DNA of 22,476 nucleotides from Saccoglossus kowalevskii. Lineage: Eukaryota; Hemichordata; Enteropneusta; Harrimaniidae. The stretch covers positions 149,788 to 172,263 of the forward strand of contig NW_003120427.1 in assembly GCF_000003605.2 (NCBI RefSeq). Direction: 5' to 3'. The notes beneath the pieces were generated by a model. The model saw only the letters and a program-made list of their open reading frames with translations. It searched no databases and had not been told where the DNA came from. Position 1 is the stretch's first letter. The number at the start of each line of letters is the position of its first letter. A program made the position numbers and the translations under genes. Positions 9,483 through 21,700 of the stretch are shown piece by piece.

Positions 9483-12400
9483 GATGATATAGGAGACTCA
9501 TCCAAGAATAAACCAGGGGAAGATTCCATTGATGCAAAAACTACTGAAGAGGACATTTCAGGGATCACTGGGAACAAAGAAGAATGTGAGAAGAGTACAG
9601 TAGAACTAAATATCAGTAAGACAGATGAAGAAATTGATGCATCAAATAAAAAATCAGAAGTACAGGTAGATAAGAAAACTGACGAAGTTACTCAGGAAAT
9701 TGAACATGTGATGGATGTGAATCCAATGAATAATTCAGGTGAAAATGTGCCTCTCGAAAAATCAGGTTTGGATGTGTCATCAGTTGATATTTGTAATGAT
9801 GATAATAGTACTGTCATGGCAACCAGTAAAGAGGGACAGAGTGATGTTTTAAAGATGAAAAATGATTATGTTGAATCTGATAAAAGTGATTCTTTGAAAG
9901 GTGAATCAGATGTTAAAAAGAAGTTGACTGACGAAGAATGTGGTGAAAAAATGGAAATTAGTGACGACAATAAACAAGACGAGACTAAGGAAAGCAAAAA
10001 AAGTGAGAAAACCAACGCTGGTAGTGAAGAACTTATGGAGCAATCTGATGATAAAGTAAAGGAAACTCGATATGGATTACGCAAACATTCAAGACAATTC
10101 AAAGACAATAGTGTTCCTATACTTGAAAGACTTTCTAGAAGTAAATCATTGCAACAGTCCCCAGACACCACCACTAAAAGTCTGCTGCCACAAACAGAAT
10201 CTCCAACCAAGAAAACTGTCAAAGTTGAGTACGTATTCAAAGTTAAGAAAAAGAAAAAAACTGGATGTGATATACAGGTACGTAGGAGAACGCGATCCAA
10301 CTCAAGACAGGAGATGCTGGAGGCGCAAGATGAGGAAACTGTTCCTGTCAATGAACCCAAAACAATTGTTAATGAGCCACCAACATGTTCTACAAATGAA
10401 CATATTTTGCCTTGTTCCTTGAAGGAACAACTAGTTGTTAGTGATGATGCATCAGCGTGTACAGTGAATAAATCAACAATGGTCAACGAGTCACCGACAA
10501 TTTCTACTAGCGAACCAACAGTGGTCAATAAGACGTCAATGTTTTCTACCAATGAACCAATTGTGGTCAATGAGATGCCAACGTTTTCTACCAATGAATC
10601 AAAAGTGGTAAATGAGCCACCATGTTCTACAAATGAACCAATTGTGGACAATGAACTATTAACACGTTCAGTGACTGAACAAACAGTTGCAAATGACACT
10701 CCTATGTTTTCTATAAATGAATCAATTGTCAATGAACCATCGTGTTCGGCAAATGAATCTACTATGGCCAATGAGTCACTAATGTGTTCATTAGATGAAC
10801 AAACTGTTAAAAATGAGGCTCCAATGTTTTCTAACAATGAATCAATATTGGCCAATGAACCACTGCATTCTGCAAATGAATTAACTGTGGTCAATGAGCC
10901 ACCAACATATTCTAAAAATGAATCAACAATAGTCAGTGAGTTACCCCCATGTTCAACAAATAAACCAGCCGTAGTCAGTGAGTCATTGTGTTTAACAAAA
11001 GAACCTACGATAACCAATGAGCCAGCCACACATTCATCAAATGAACCAACCATGGTCAGTGAACCATCAACATGTTCAACAAATGAACCCTCAATAGTCA
11101 ATGAGCCACCAACATGTTCAGAAAATGAACCCTCAATAGTCAATGAGCCACCAACATGTTCAGAAAATGAACCCTCAATAGTCAATGAGCCACCAACATG
11201 TTCAGAAAATGAACCCTCAATAGTCAATGAGCCACCAACATGTTCAGAAAATGAACCCTCAATAGTCAATGAGCCACCAACATGTTCAGAAAATGAACCC
11301 TCAATAGTCAATGAGCCACCAACATGTTCAGAAAATGAACCCTCAATAGTCAATGAGCCACCAACATGTTCAGAAAATGAACCCTCAATAGTCAATGAGC
11401 CACCAACATGTTCAGAAAATGAACCCTCAATAGTCAATGAGCCACCAACATGTTCAGAAAATGAACCCTCAATAGTCAATGAGCCACCAACATGTTCAGA
11501 AAATGAACCCTCAATAGTCAATGAGCCACCAACATGTTCAGAAAATGAACCCTCAATAGTCAATGAGCCACCAACATGTTCAGAAAATGAACCCTCAATA
11601 GTCAATGAGACACCAACATGTTCAGAAAATGAACCCTCAATAGTCAATGAGCCACCAACATGTTCAACAAATGAACCCTCAGTAGTAAATGAGCCACCAA
11701 CATGTTCAGGAAATGAACCTTCAATAGTCAATGAGCCACCAACATGTTCAGGAAATGAACCTTCAATAGTCAATGAGCCACCAATATGTTCAACAAATGA
11801 ACCTGCTCATGATTCACCATCGAACGCAAATGAAGTTATTGATTACTATACATTTTTGGAGAGTTTCAAAAGGAAAAAATCTGTTGCAGATTCTCACAGT
11901 TGTGCTGGTGAGATTTCAGGGACAAAGCCGAATGAATGTCAGGTATCTGTTCCAGTGGTTGATGATACGTTTTTAAATCAAAACTCTGATATTTCAACAA
12001 CTCCTTCTATGCCAGAAAATGAAATAACTGATCAATCATCTCTTCCTTTGAATAAGGAGATGTCTACAGATGTCAGTTCTAATGTTCTGGATGATGATAC
12101 ATCACAAGACAGTGAGGCACTTCATGTACAGAATAGTGGTGTGGAGAACATGGAAATAACAACTGCTGACACAGAACACAGTGACAACCATGTTGATTCA
12201 ACTGAGAATATGAAAGGAGATGTAACAAGGAGTGCCAAAAAGAAATGCAAAACTAAAAATAGTACAAAATTAAAATCTGAGAGTGAGAACTCACAGGATG
12301 ATACTAAGGATGAGGATGAAGGAGCGAGGACACGCAGGAGAAGCAGAAGAATTAAATCATTGGAGGAAAAAAAAGAGCGCGACAAGGAAATAATTAGAGA

Positions 12401-12748
12401 GAATAGAGATAAGGAAGTAAAGGTGAAAGAGGAGCACGAGATTCCGAAAGAAGGTGTAGAAAATGCTGTGTCAACGAAACATTGTCAGGAGCATGACAAA
12501 GAAGAGGAACACAAAGAGGATGCTGGAATGGAAGAAACTACTGAAGTTGTTGCAATGGAGACAACTGTTCTGAAGACAGAAGAGATTTTTACAACGGAAG
12601 AAGATGAACCCTTGGCAATTGTGTTCGTTGATCAGAATGCACAGATTCCATCACATGTAGAAGAGCCTGTCCTGTCAGAGGAGGAGGAGGATACTTATGA
12701 TACACCATTATATGAAGACATTGCAGAAAATGTGTATCTTACTGAAAG
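9483..12748 (+). CDS. SETD2: SETD2 exon A: large disordered N-terminal exon
   Basis: A 3266-nt exon coding 1088 residues plus two bases of a split codon. It starts after a good acceptor (pyrimidine-rich stretch ending TTCACAG) in phase 0 and ends at AAAG|GTAGGC. It is rich in S, E, K, D and N with no recognisable fold, as is usual for the long poorly conserved N-terminus of SETD2. Landmarks: acidic start; basic patch with [10 protein letters not shown] near residue 196 and a KVKKKKK run near residue 255 (possible nuclear localisation signal); a repeat domain at about 290-771; a second basic patch with [10 protein letters not shown] at about 915-960; and a highly acidic tail to 1088. There is no clear initiator: the first in-exon Met is about 80 codons in, so translation probably begins in an unseen upstream exon. 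A 635-codon antisense open frame over the repeats is a by-product of their 42-bp period. Confidence 0.88.
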
Positions 12749-15700
12749 GTAGGCTCATTCTCACTCTCAACATCCCTAACTGCTTGAGGTTGATATACCA
12801 TTGTAATATACATTATAGTAATATACTTTGTTTTTGACACTACAATAGGAATATATCTGATATACCATTGTTTTTGACACTACAATAGGAATATATCTGA
12901 TATACCATTGTTACTTACACTACAATAGGAATATATCTGATATACCATTGTTACTTACACTACAATAGGAATATATCTGATATACCATTGTTACTTACAC
13001 TACAATAGGAATATATCTGATATACCATTGTTACTTACACTACACGTGAGAAATGCCTTATAAATGATTGACATTCATCTTTTATTTTAGAAAAAAGTCA
13101 AAAGCCAGAAAGGAGATCAAAAGAATGCAATGTGATTGTAGCACATGTGCAGAAGACAGAGATATGGGTATCCTTGCTTGTGGAGATGACTGCCTTAACA
13201 GATTACTTATGATTGAATGGTGAGTAAATTGTAGCCCTCTCTGGTGGTGAATCTGAAATATTTTCCTTCTTTTTAATTTGAGTGTACCAGTAACTACATC
13301 AGTTTAGTACCGCTAATTGTTTTGACTATACCTCGTTAAAAACATTTTAGACAATACGCTTAGACCATTAAAGATATGCATTAAAAAGTTTAAAGGAAAT
13401 TTTAAATTACTGTGGAATACTTTATTTTCGCTGGAATTAATTTTCGCTGGAAAGGCTTTTTGGGCATTTTGTGTGGAATTTATTTTCACTGATTTTTGAT
13501 GAGTTTAATGTGAAATATAGGAAAAAAAGTATATTCACTGGATATTATTTTCACAGAATCACCCTTCAGTGAAAATAGCAAAAATAAATTCCAAGCGAAA
13601 ATAAAGTATTCTACAGTAATTGAGTATTGTCACTTTTCACTACTGATCTGCATTTGACTATACAAATATAATAACATATTGATGGAAAAGAAACTTACAT
13701 GGATTTCAGAACTTTTCACCATGATTATGAAACCGATATTTTTTTGCTTGTTGTTTTAAATAATGTTCACTAACTGGTAGCATAGTGGTTGTTGTGTTGA
13801 CTAATGAGGGTAGGTCCAAGTTAAAATTTTACAACAGGATTGAACACTAAAATTTGTCGAGCACTACTCTGGGTTAGTGTTCTATAGACTCAATGGGAAA
13901 GCTACACTTAAAGCACGGTGGTCGTCGCGTGTTCGAATTTCATGTAAATAAACAATGTATTATACACGCATTGTATACGTCGCTATGAGTCCCATATCGA
14001 ACAGGACGCGACACGACGACTGTCGTCAGCAGGTGCTTGTATTTGTCAGAGCCTGGTTAATGTTTAGGGTAGCGCATTAAATTGCTATAATGCTAATATG
14101 TTAATGATTATTTGAGAAAACAGGTTTAATAAGAATGCCTAAACAATGTCTTCATTTGTAGAAAGCGTTGCTGTCATTAATTATATCATTGCGTTTATTT
14201 TATGTACAACCTATACTTGTCAAAAAACAAATCGTCTTCAGTTTTAGTCGTGTGTTTTGCAATCACTAAAATAATTCTATGTTGTTTTCAGCACATCAAG
14301 GTGTCCATGTGGAGATTACTGTACTAATAGAAGTTTTCAAAGGGTAGGTTATCATTGTTGCTTTATATAGTGGTTTGAATTGCATTTTGTGGTGTTTCTG
14401 ATAGCCACTGTTTAATTACCACCGTCTGGTGTTAGAATAATATATTCATTGAATGGTCAGAACGCTTGACCTTAGTTTGGAACGAATTGAATACGGCGGG
14501 ACTGTCAGTGATATTACGTATGTTGTATTTGACCAATATTGAAATTATAGTTCTTTATTGTATGTAACTTTTCATACTGTACAATTCAGTGATACCTCGT
14601 GAGCACACTTTATATATTTATATGAATTCAATATTTAATTTTGTGTCGTTTCTTGTTGCGATTCCCTTGTTTGGGTCGGGTCAACGGAAAGTTTCGTGTC
14701 TGTCCGTCATCCAACTTTCGATTCAAACTCGGCCGTATCAGTATTAAAGTCATGAAACTCTAAATGTTGGTGCAAAGTCAGGATAATTGTCACTCGTTGT
14801 TCTGATTTACATTATGATGAAAACTTCTAATATCAATGTAGGTTGTCTGATAATTTGAGTGACCAGAGTGACCAGTGTCAGTAATGATGAACTACTTTTC
14901 ATTTCTATGTGCTTATTGTCATTTTTGTTTGTTTGTTTGTTTATAGAGAGAGAATGCTAAAGTTGAAATTTTTAAAACTCCCTGGAAAGGTTTTGGTTTA
15001 AGAACCTGTGCTGAAATCCCAGAGTAAGTAACATTTGTCTGTCAGATAATCACATATAAACCAACCAGTCAAGGTTGTATCCATCTCTAATACCTTTACC
15101 TTTTTCACTACCAGTTTCCTTATAGATTGTTTCTGTTGTGCCCAAGCTTTCTGACAGAAAATGGTTTGAGAGCTGTGTCTTTGACTGGGCATTACTAAGA
15201 CAAACACAGTCCAATCATCTCATGTCATAACTCATTTGAAAGCTGATCTCGTATTCTAGAGGATGTTTATGCTAATAATCATTCAACTACTCTTTCAACA
15301 TTTAGGTTTAAAAAAAAAACAGAATTGGTAAAAAAAAAATATTTAAACAAATCAAGTTTGTTTTAAATGTGAAATATATTGTATACAAATGTAAAACATG
15401 ATTCAAAGTGTGTGATATACACTAAATTATTATTGAATGTCAAAAATGAGAAAGCAACTAAATTCATGAGAGTGGGATTTAGGCCGTTTTCGAATGTTGC
15501 TTGATCTGCAATTTTTAAAATCTAACGACATGGAAGTTAAAAATTTCACATCATTTTCTGCTTGGTTAAAAAAATAATCTGAATGTCCAATATGGCAGCC
15601 AACGAAAACAAAGCATTTGTGTATGTAACAAACCATCGTACGATAAAAAACACTTGTTTCACGGCATTATTTGAAAAGATCACAACTTTGACCTTTTTAG

Positions 15701-18700
15701 ACTGGTATCCAGGAATTGGTGGCGCCCTCCAGTGTTCCAAGTTTACCAGGAACCGATGGTGAAAAGGTTAATGTTTAGATTCACAGTGGAGTGGGCAAGG
15801 CTGAAATAGTTTTGCTATGTTAATTTTTTCATACACTGCAGTTTATTTGTCAACCAGAAAAACTGAACAATGCTTTATTCATTTTTAGGGGTAAATTTGT
15901 ATTAGAGTACGTTGGTGAGGTGTTGAATTATTCCGAATTCAAATCAAGGACCAAACATTACAATAAAGACAACAGAAAACATTATTATTTCATGGCATTA
16001 ACAAGTGATGAGGTGAGACATCTATTACTGTAGAATACTTTATTTTCACTTGGAATTTATTTTCGCTGCAGGGATGATTCCATGAAAATAAAATCCAGCG
16101 AATATACTTTTTTTCCTATATTTCACATTAAACTCATCAAAAATCAGTAAAAATAAATTCCATACAAAACGCCCCAAAAGCCTTTTCAGCGAAAATTAAT
16201 TCCAGCTAAAATAAAGTATTCCACAGTTAACTATGAACATTACTGTAAAATGTCTAATTTTCACTGGGTTTAAATTTCACTGATTTACCATTTCAGGCTT
16301 ATTCAGTGGATTTTAAATTCATGGTTTTATCATTTAGATAATGTGTTCTATGCCAAATTTTACATATTCACTGGGTTTTAATTTAGCGCATTTTCCAGTC
16401 AGCCAAATAAGCGAATTTAAAACCCAGTGAAGAATTAACCCCTTTACAGTATATTACTATTTGCTGGCAGGAGTTTTAGTGGTTACCAGTGTTTGCTTGA
16501 AAATCATATTAGGAGCTCTATTCATGTACAGTGCATTACAGAGGATTGACGTTGTTTTTTTTATAGATAATTGACGCAACAAAGAAAGGAAACGTATCAA
16601 GATTTATTAATCACAGTTGTGATCCTAACTGCGAAACACAGAAGGTGAGAAATACTGGATTTGTAGTATTATTAAAGCTCCATCAGTTTTACTGCTCCAC
16701 ACTCATTCTGGTAAAATAATTGTCCACCAAGAGCTTGAGATTTATGTCTAGTTTGGTTATTAATCTTTAAAGCGGGAGGGTCGTCACCTGCGCACATGCG
16801 AGAATTGAGTTCCAATCGACAATAACAGCACACGCTTAAACGCAAAGGTTCATGGGTAGATGCTTGTTTGTAAACAATGACACGCTATGGCCATCTGACG
16901 CATGCGCAGGGGACGACTTCCCCGCTTTAAATCTGAATGTTAAAGTTTTAACTGTGATATCTACACAGTGATTCGCGATGAAGTTTTCTGTCCGTTGTCG
17001 TTGGAGTCTTTGTAATTCTTTGGTTGTAGCTAAAAGAAACAGGCAAATAAAGGAAACGAGACATGATCATTACAGCATTACTAACATCCTGTGCAATTCA
17101 CATTAAATTTGCATGACAGAGTGTTGTTTTCAAAAGTGAAGAAAGCACAATAGTGAAATTGGTCATCGGATAGTTCTTTAGACAAACATTGGTGTGTCTT
17201 ATACACTATCATATTTGCTTATATTTAAGCTTTTAGAAAATGTATAGGTTGTTATATTAGTATGCTTAGTACTGTAAATGCATAGATAAGTAAAATACGC
17301 TAAATTAAATCTATGGGAAAATAACAATAAAACTCATTGTTCCCTCGGCAAATTCGTGAAATTAAACAGTGAATATGCTCAAAACATCATTGTGAAAATA
17401 AATGGTTTTACAGTAACTTTTAAGAATGTATGAATCAAAGGTCAATTATTGATCCTTGCTGCTATCTTCGATGAATTAAACCCCAAACATACACACAGTT
17501 TGTAACATAGTAACATGACTGATTATTTGGAATCATTCTGTGCATTTTTATTAGCTAATTTGCATAACAGTTAAGCTATTACACTATGTTCTTTGTGTAT
17601 GTTTGTGGCACGGAAACTTGTACATGCTTTCTGGCATCTTTAATCTGACATGACTGCCATTATGCTTCACATGATGTTATTGTTTGATTTCTCAGTGGAC
17701 TGTTAATGGGCATATTCGTGTTGGCTTCTTCACAAAAAGAGCAATACCTGCTGGTGAAGAACTGACATTTGACTACCAGTTTGAAAGATACGGGTAAGAA
17801 CATGTCTATTTGTAAAATATGTAAAGTAATTGTTGTCATCGCAAACTTTTTTTGTGTGCCTATACTTTATTCCTTACAGTTTGCTTTAATCTAGCCTGAA
17901 AATTAATTCCAGCTCAAATAAAGTATTTGACTGTAGCTGACAGACACAAATTATTGTTGATATTACCGGTACTTGTTAATAATGTCTGTGCGGCCCAATC
18001 TAATATGTACCTTCTCTATGCAGTATTTCATGACAAGGACTATATTCTCAATATCTTTTTTTTTTTCATTTTAATTCAATAATTTCATGGCATTATTAAA
18101 CAAATTAGGTGAAATTAGGCAGGTTTTTATAAAATAAATTTAAATGTATATTGTATTACTAATTTATGGGTTTGTTTATTATTCCAGTAAAGAAGCCCAA
18201 AAGTGTTACTGTGGTGCGTCAAACTGTCGTGGTTTTCTTGGTGGAAATAAAACTACCCCATTACGGTCATCTCAGGGTAAAAAGAGAAAATTAGAAAAGA
18301 AACAGAAGAAAGAAGATTTTGAGGACCGATCTGTAAGTTCGACCTTATAAGAGTTTTGAATAGTGCTCCAGGGATTTTTATCTCCAAAGGATGTCACTTG
18401 TGGGCTGACCATTACAAACTGTGGAATTTGGGGTGTCACTAGTGGGTTGACCATTACAAACTGTGGGATTTGGGTGTCACTAGTGGGTTGACCATTACAA
18501 ACTGTGGGATTTGGGGTGTCACTAGTGGGTTGACCATTACAAACTGTGTGATTTGGGTGTCACTAGTGGGTTGACCATTACAAACTGTGTGATTTGGGTG
18601 TCACTAGTGGGTTGACCATTACAAACTGTGGGATTTGGGTGTCACTAGTGGGTTGACCATTACAAACTGTTGGATTTGGGGTGTCACTAGTGGGTTGACC

Positions 18701-21700
18701 ATTACAAACTGTGGGATTTGGGTGTCACTAGTGGGTTGACCATTACAAACTGTGGGATTTGGGGTGTCACTAGTGGGTTGACCATTACAAACTGTGTGAT
18801 TTGGGTGTCACTAGTGGGTTGACCATTACAAACTGTGTGATTTGGGGTGTCACTAGTGGGTTGACTATTACAAACTGTGGGATTTGGGTGTCACTTGTGG
18901 GTTGACTATTACAAACTGTGGGATTTGAGGTGTCACTAGTGGGTTGACCATTACAAACTGTGTGATTTGGGTGTCACTAGTGGGTTGATCATTACAAACT
19001 GTGGGATTTGGGTGTCACTAGTGGGTTGACCATTACAAACTGTGTGATTTGGGGTGTCACTAGTGGGTTGACTATTACAAACTGGGATTTGGGTGTCACT
19101 TGTGGGTTGACTATTACAAACTGTGGGATTTGAGTGTCACTAGTGGGTTGACCATTACAAACTGGGATTTGGGGTGTCATTAGTGGGTTGACCATTACAA
19201 ACTGTGGGATTTGGGTGTCACTAGTGGGTTGACCATTACAAACTGGGATTTGGGTGTCACTAGTGGGTTGACCATTACAAACTGTGGGATTTGGGTGTCA
19301 CTAGTGGGTTGACCATTACAAACTGTGGGATTTGGGATGTCACTAGTGGGTTGACCATTACAAACTGGGATTTGGGTGTCACTAGTGGGTTGACCATTAC
19401 AAACTGGGATTTGGGTGTCACTAGTGGGTTGACCATTACAAACTGTGGGATTTGGGATGTCACTAGTGGGTTGACTATTACAAACTGGGATTTGGGGTGT
19501 CACTAGTGGGTTGACCATTACAAACTGTGGAATTTGGGTGTCACTAGTGGGTTGACCATTACAAACTGTGGAATTTGGGTGTCACTAGTGGGTTGACCAT
19601 TACAAACTGTGGAATTTGGGTGTCACTAGTGGGTTGACCATTACAAACTGTGGGATTTGGGGTGTCACTAGTGGGTTGACTATTACAAACTGTGGGATTT
19701 GGGGTGTCACTAGTGGGTTGACCATTACAAACTGTGGGATTTGGGTGTCACTAGTGGGTTGACTATTACAAACTGTGGAATTTGGGGTGTCACTAGTGGG
19801 TTGACCATTACAAACTGTGGGATTTGGGTGTCACTAGTGGGTTGACTATTACAAACTGTGGGATTTGGGTGTCACTTGTGGGTTGACTATTACAAACTGT
19901 GGGATTTGAGTGTCACTAGTGGGTTGACCATTACAAACTGGGACTTGTGGTGTCACTAGTGGGTTGACCATTACAAACTGGGATTTGGGGTGTCACTAGT
20001 GGGTTGACTATTACAAACTATGGGATTTGGGGTGTCACTAGTGGGTTGACCATTACAAACTGTGGAATTTGGGTGTCACTAGTGGGTTGACCATTACAAA
20101 CTGTGGGAAATGGGGTGTCACTAGTGGGTTGATCATTACAAACTGTGGGATTTGGGGTGTCACTAGTGGGTTGATCGTTACAAACTGTGGGATTTGAGGT
20201 GTCACTAGTGGGTTGACCATTACAAACTGTGGAATTTGGGTGTCACTAGTGGGTTGACCATTACAAACTGTGGGAAATGGGGTGTCACTAGTGGGTTGAT
20301 CATTACAAACTGTGGGATTTGGGGTGTCACTAGTGGGTTGACTGTTACAAACTGTGGGATTTGGGGTGTCACTAGTGGGTTGATCATTACAAAATGTGGG
20401 ATTTGGGGTGTCACTAGTGGGTTGATCATTACAAACTGGGATTTGGGGTGTCATTAGTGGGTTGATCATTACAAACTGTGGGATTTGGGGTGTCACTAGT
20501 GGGTTGATCGTTACAAACTGTGGGATTTGAGGTGTCACTAGTGGGTTGACCATTACAAACCGTAATTTGGTGTGTCACTTTTAGGTTGACCATTACAAAC
20601 TGGGAGTTGGGGTGTCACTTATGGGTTGACCATTACAGACTATGGGAGTTGGGGTGTCACTTGTGGGTTGACCATTACAAACTGTGGGATTTGGGGTGTC
20701 AATTGTGGGTTGACCATTACAGACTGAATGGGTGTCATTTGTGGGTTGAACGTTACAGACTATGGGAGTTGGAGTGTCAATTGTGGGTTGAACATTACAA
20801 ACTGTGGGATTTAGGGTGTCAATTGTGGGTTTACTATTACAAACTGTGGGATTTAGGGTGTCAATTCTGGTTTTGACCATTACAAAAGGGATATATTTTA
20901 AAGTTGACCAAAAAATATGTGAAGAGGAAAATCTTTTGTATAGTTTTTCTTCGTCTCAAAAAGTTTCTGATGCCTCCCTTCACAAGAACTACAACTGAAA
21001 ACTCTCCACATTAAAAATCAACAGCCACAGTTGCTCCAAAAAAATGGTATATTTTGTCTCATACTTAAAAAACTTATTTTGTACCTGCAAGCCCAGTTTT
21101 TGGACAAGACTGGTAGATCTACTCATGAAGATAAAACATTAACTTGAATATCACGTGAATGAACTTTATTACATTATCTTGTTACAGCTTGATGAAGAAA
21201 TAGAACTGATGGCATTTGACCTTGATGGTGATGGCTTGAAGACAAGTGACCAAACATTAAATTTATCCCGTTTAATGGTGAGATCTGAAACATCAAGACA
21301 ACGATTACAACTACTGAAAATATTACAGGTATTATGCTATTTGAATAGACTTTAAACGTGCATAGTTGATATCGTTGTATCTGTAATTTGCGTCTGGAAA
21401 ATTTTGAAGCAGAAAGTCAGTCATGATATAGAACCACTACTAAACTGTGAAAACCTATTACTTTGTCTACATGGCAACATTTTATTGGAGCCCAACGGCT
21501 CGAGCCAGCAAAAACCGCTGTGTGAACATGTTCAACTCAAAACAGTTTGGCTCTAATGAATCTTGAGGTTAAGCTCTGATAGGACTAGGCATGACATGGC
21601 CCTGAACATGTGAATGCATCTGCGCTGAAATGAATTGATATCGTTTGTAATTTCTGTGTGAAAATTGTAACCAAGCAAATTGCATGAGATGCTGAATTGT

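Noticed and set aside
9866-11773. 635-codon minus-strand open frame with repeated [14 protein letters not shown]
   Set aside because: It is the antisense of the 42-bp coding repeat. A period divisible by three with no stop in this antisense frame makes a long frame unavoidable; the plus-strand frame joins the SETD2 exons in phase.
18144-18350. 68-codon plus-strand frame starting at 18144 as a small gene
   Set aside because: It is exon H of SETD2 read into its flanking introns; the first 14 codons precede the acceptor.
10475-18540. Similarity between ATGGTCAACGAG in the coding repeat and ATGGTCAACCCAC in the reverse complement of the intronic repeat, suggesting a common origin
   Set aside because: Only about nine bases match and the rest of the units do not align; best explained by chance.
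18992-20553. Minus- and plus-strand open frames with repeated [11 protein letters not shown] or VTSGLTITN
   Set aside because: They arise from the intronic minisatellite; units of 38-42 bp keep changing frame, and the region is bounded by well-supported SETD2 splice sites.
18390-20886. CRISPR-like array
   Set aside because: Units are contiguous with no unique spacers, vary in length, and lie in an animal intron; this is a minisatellite.
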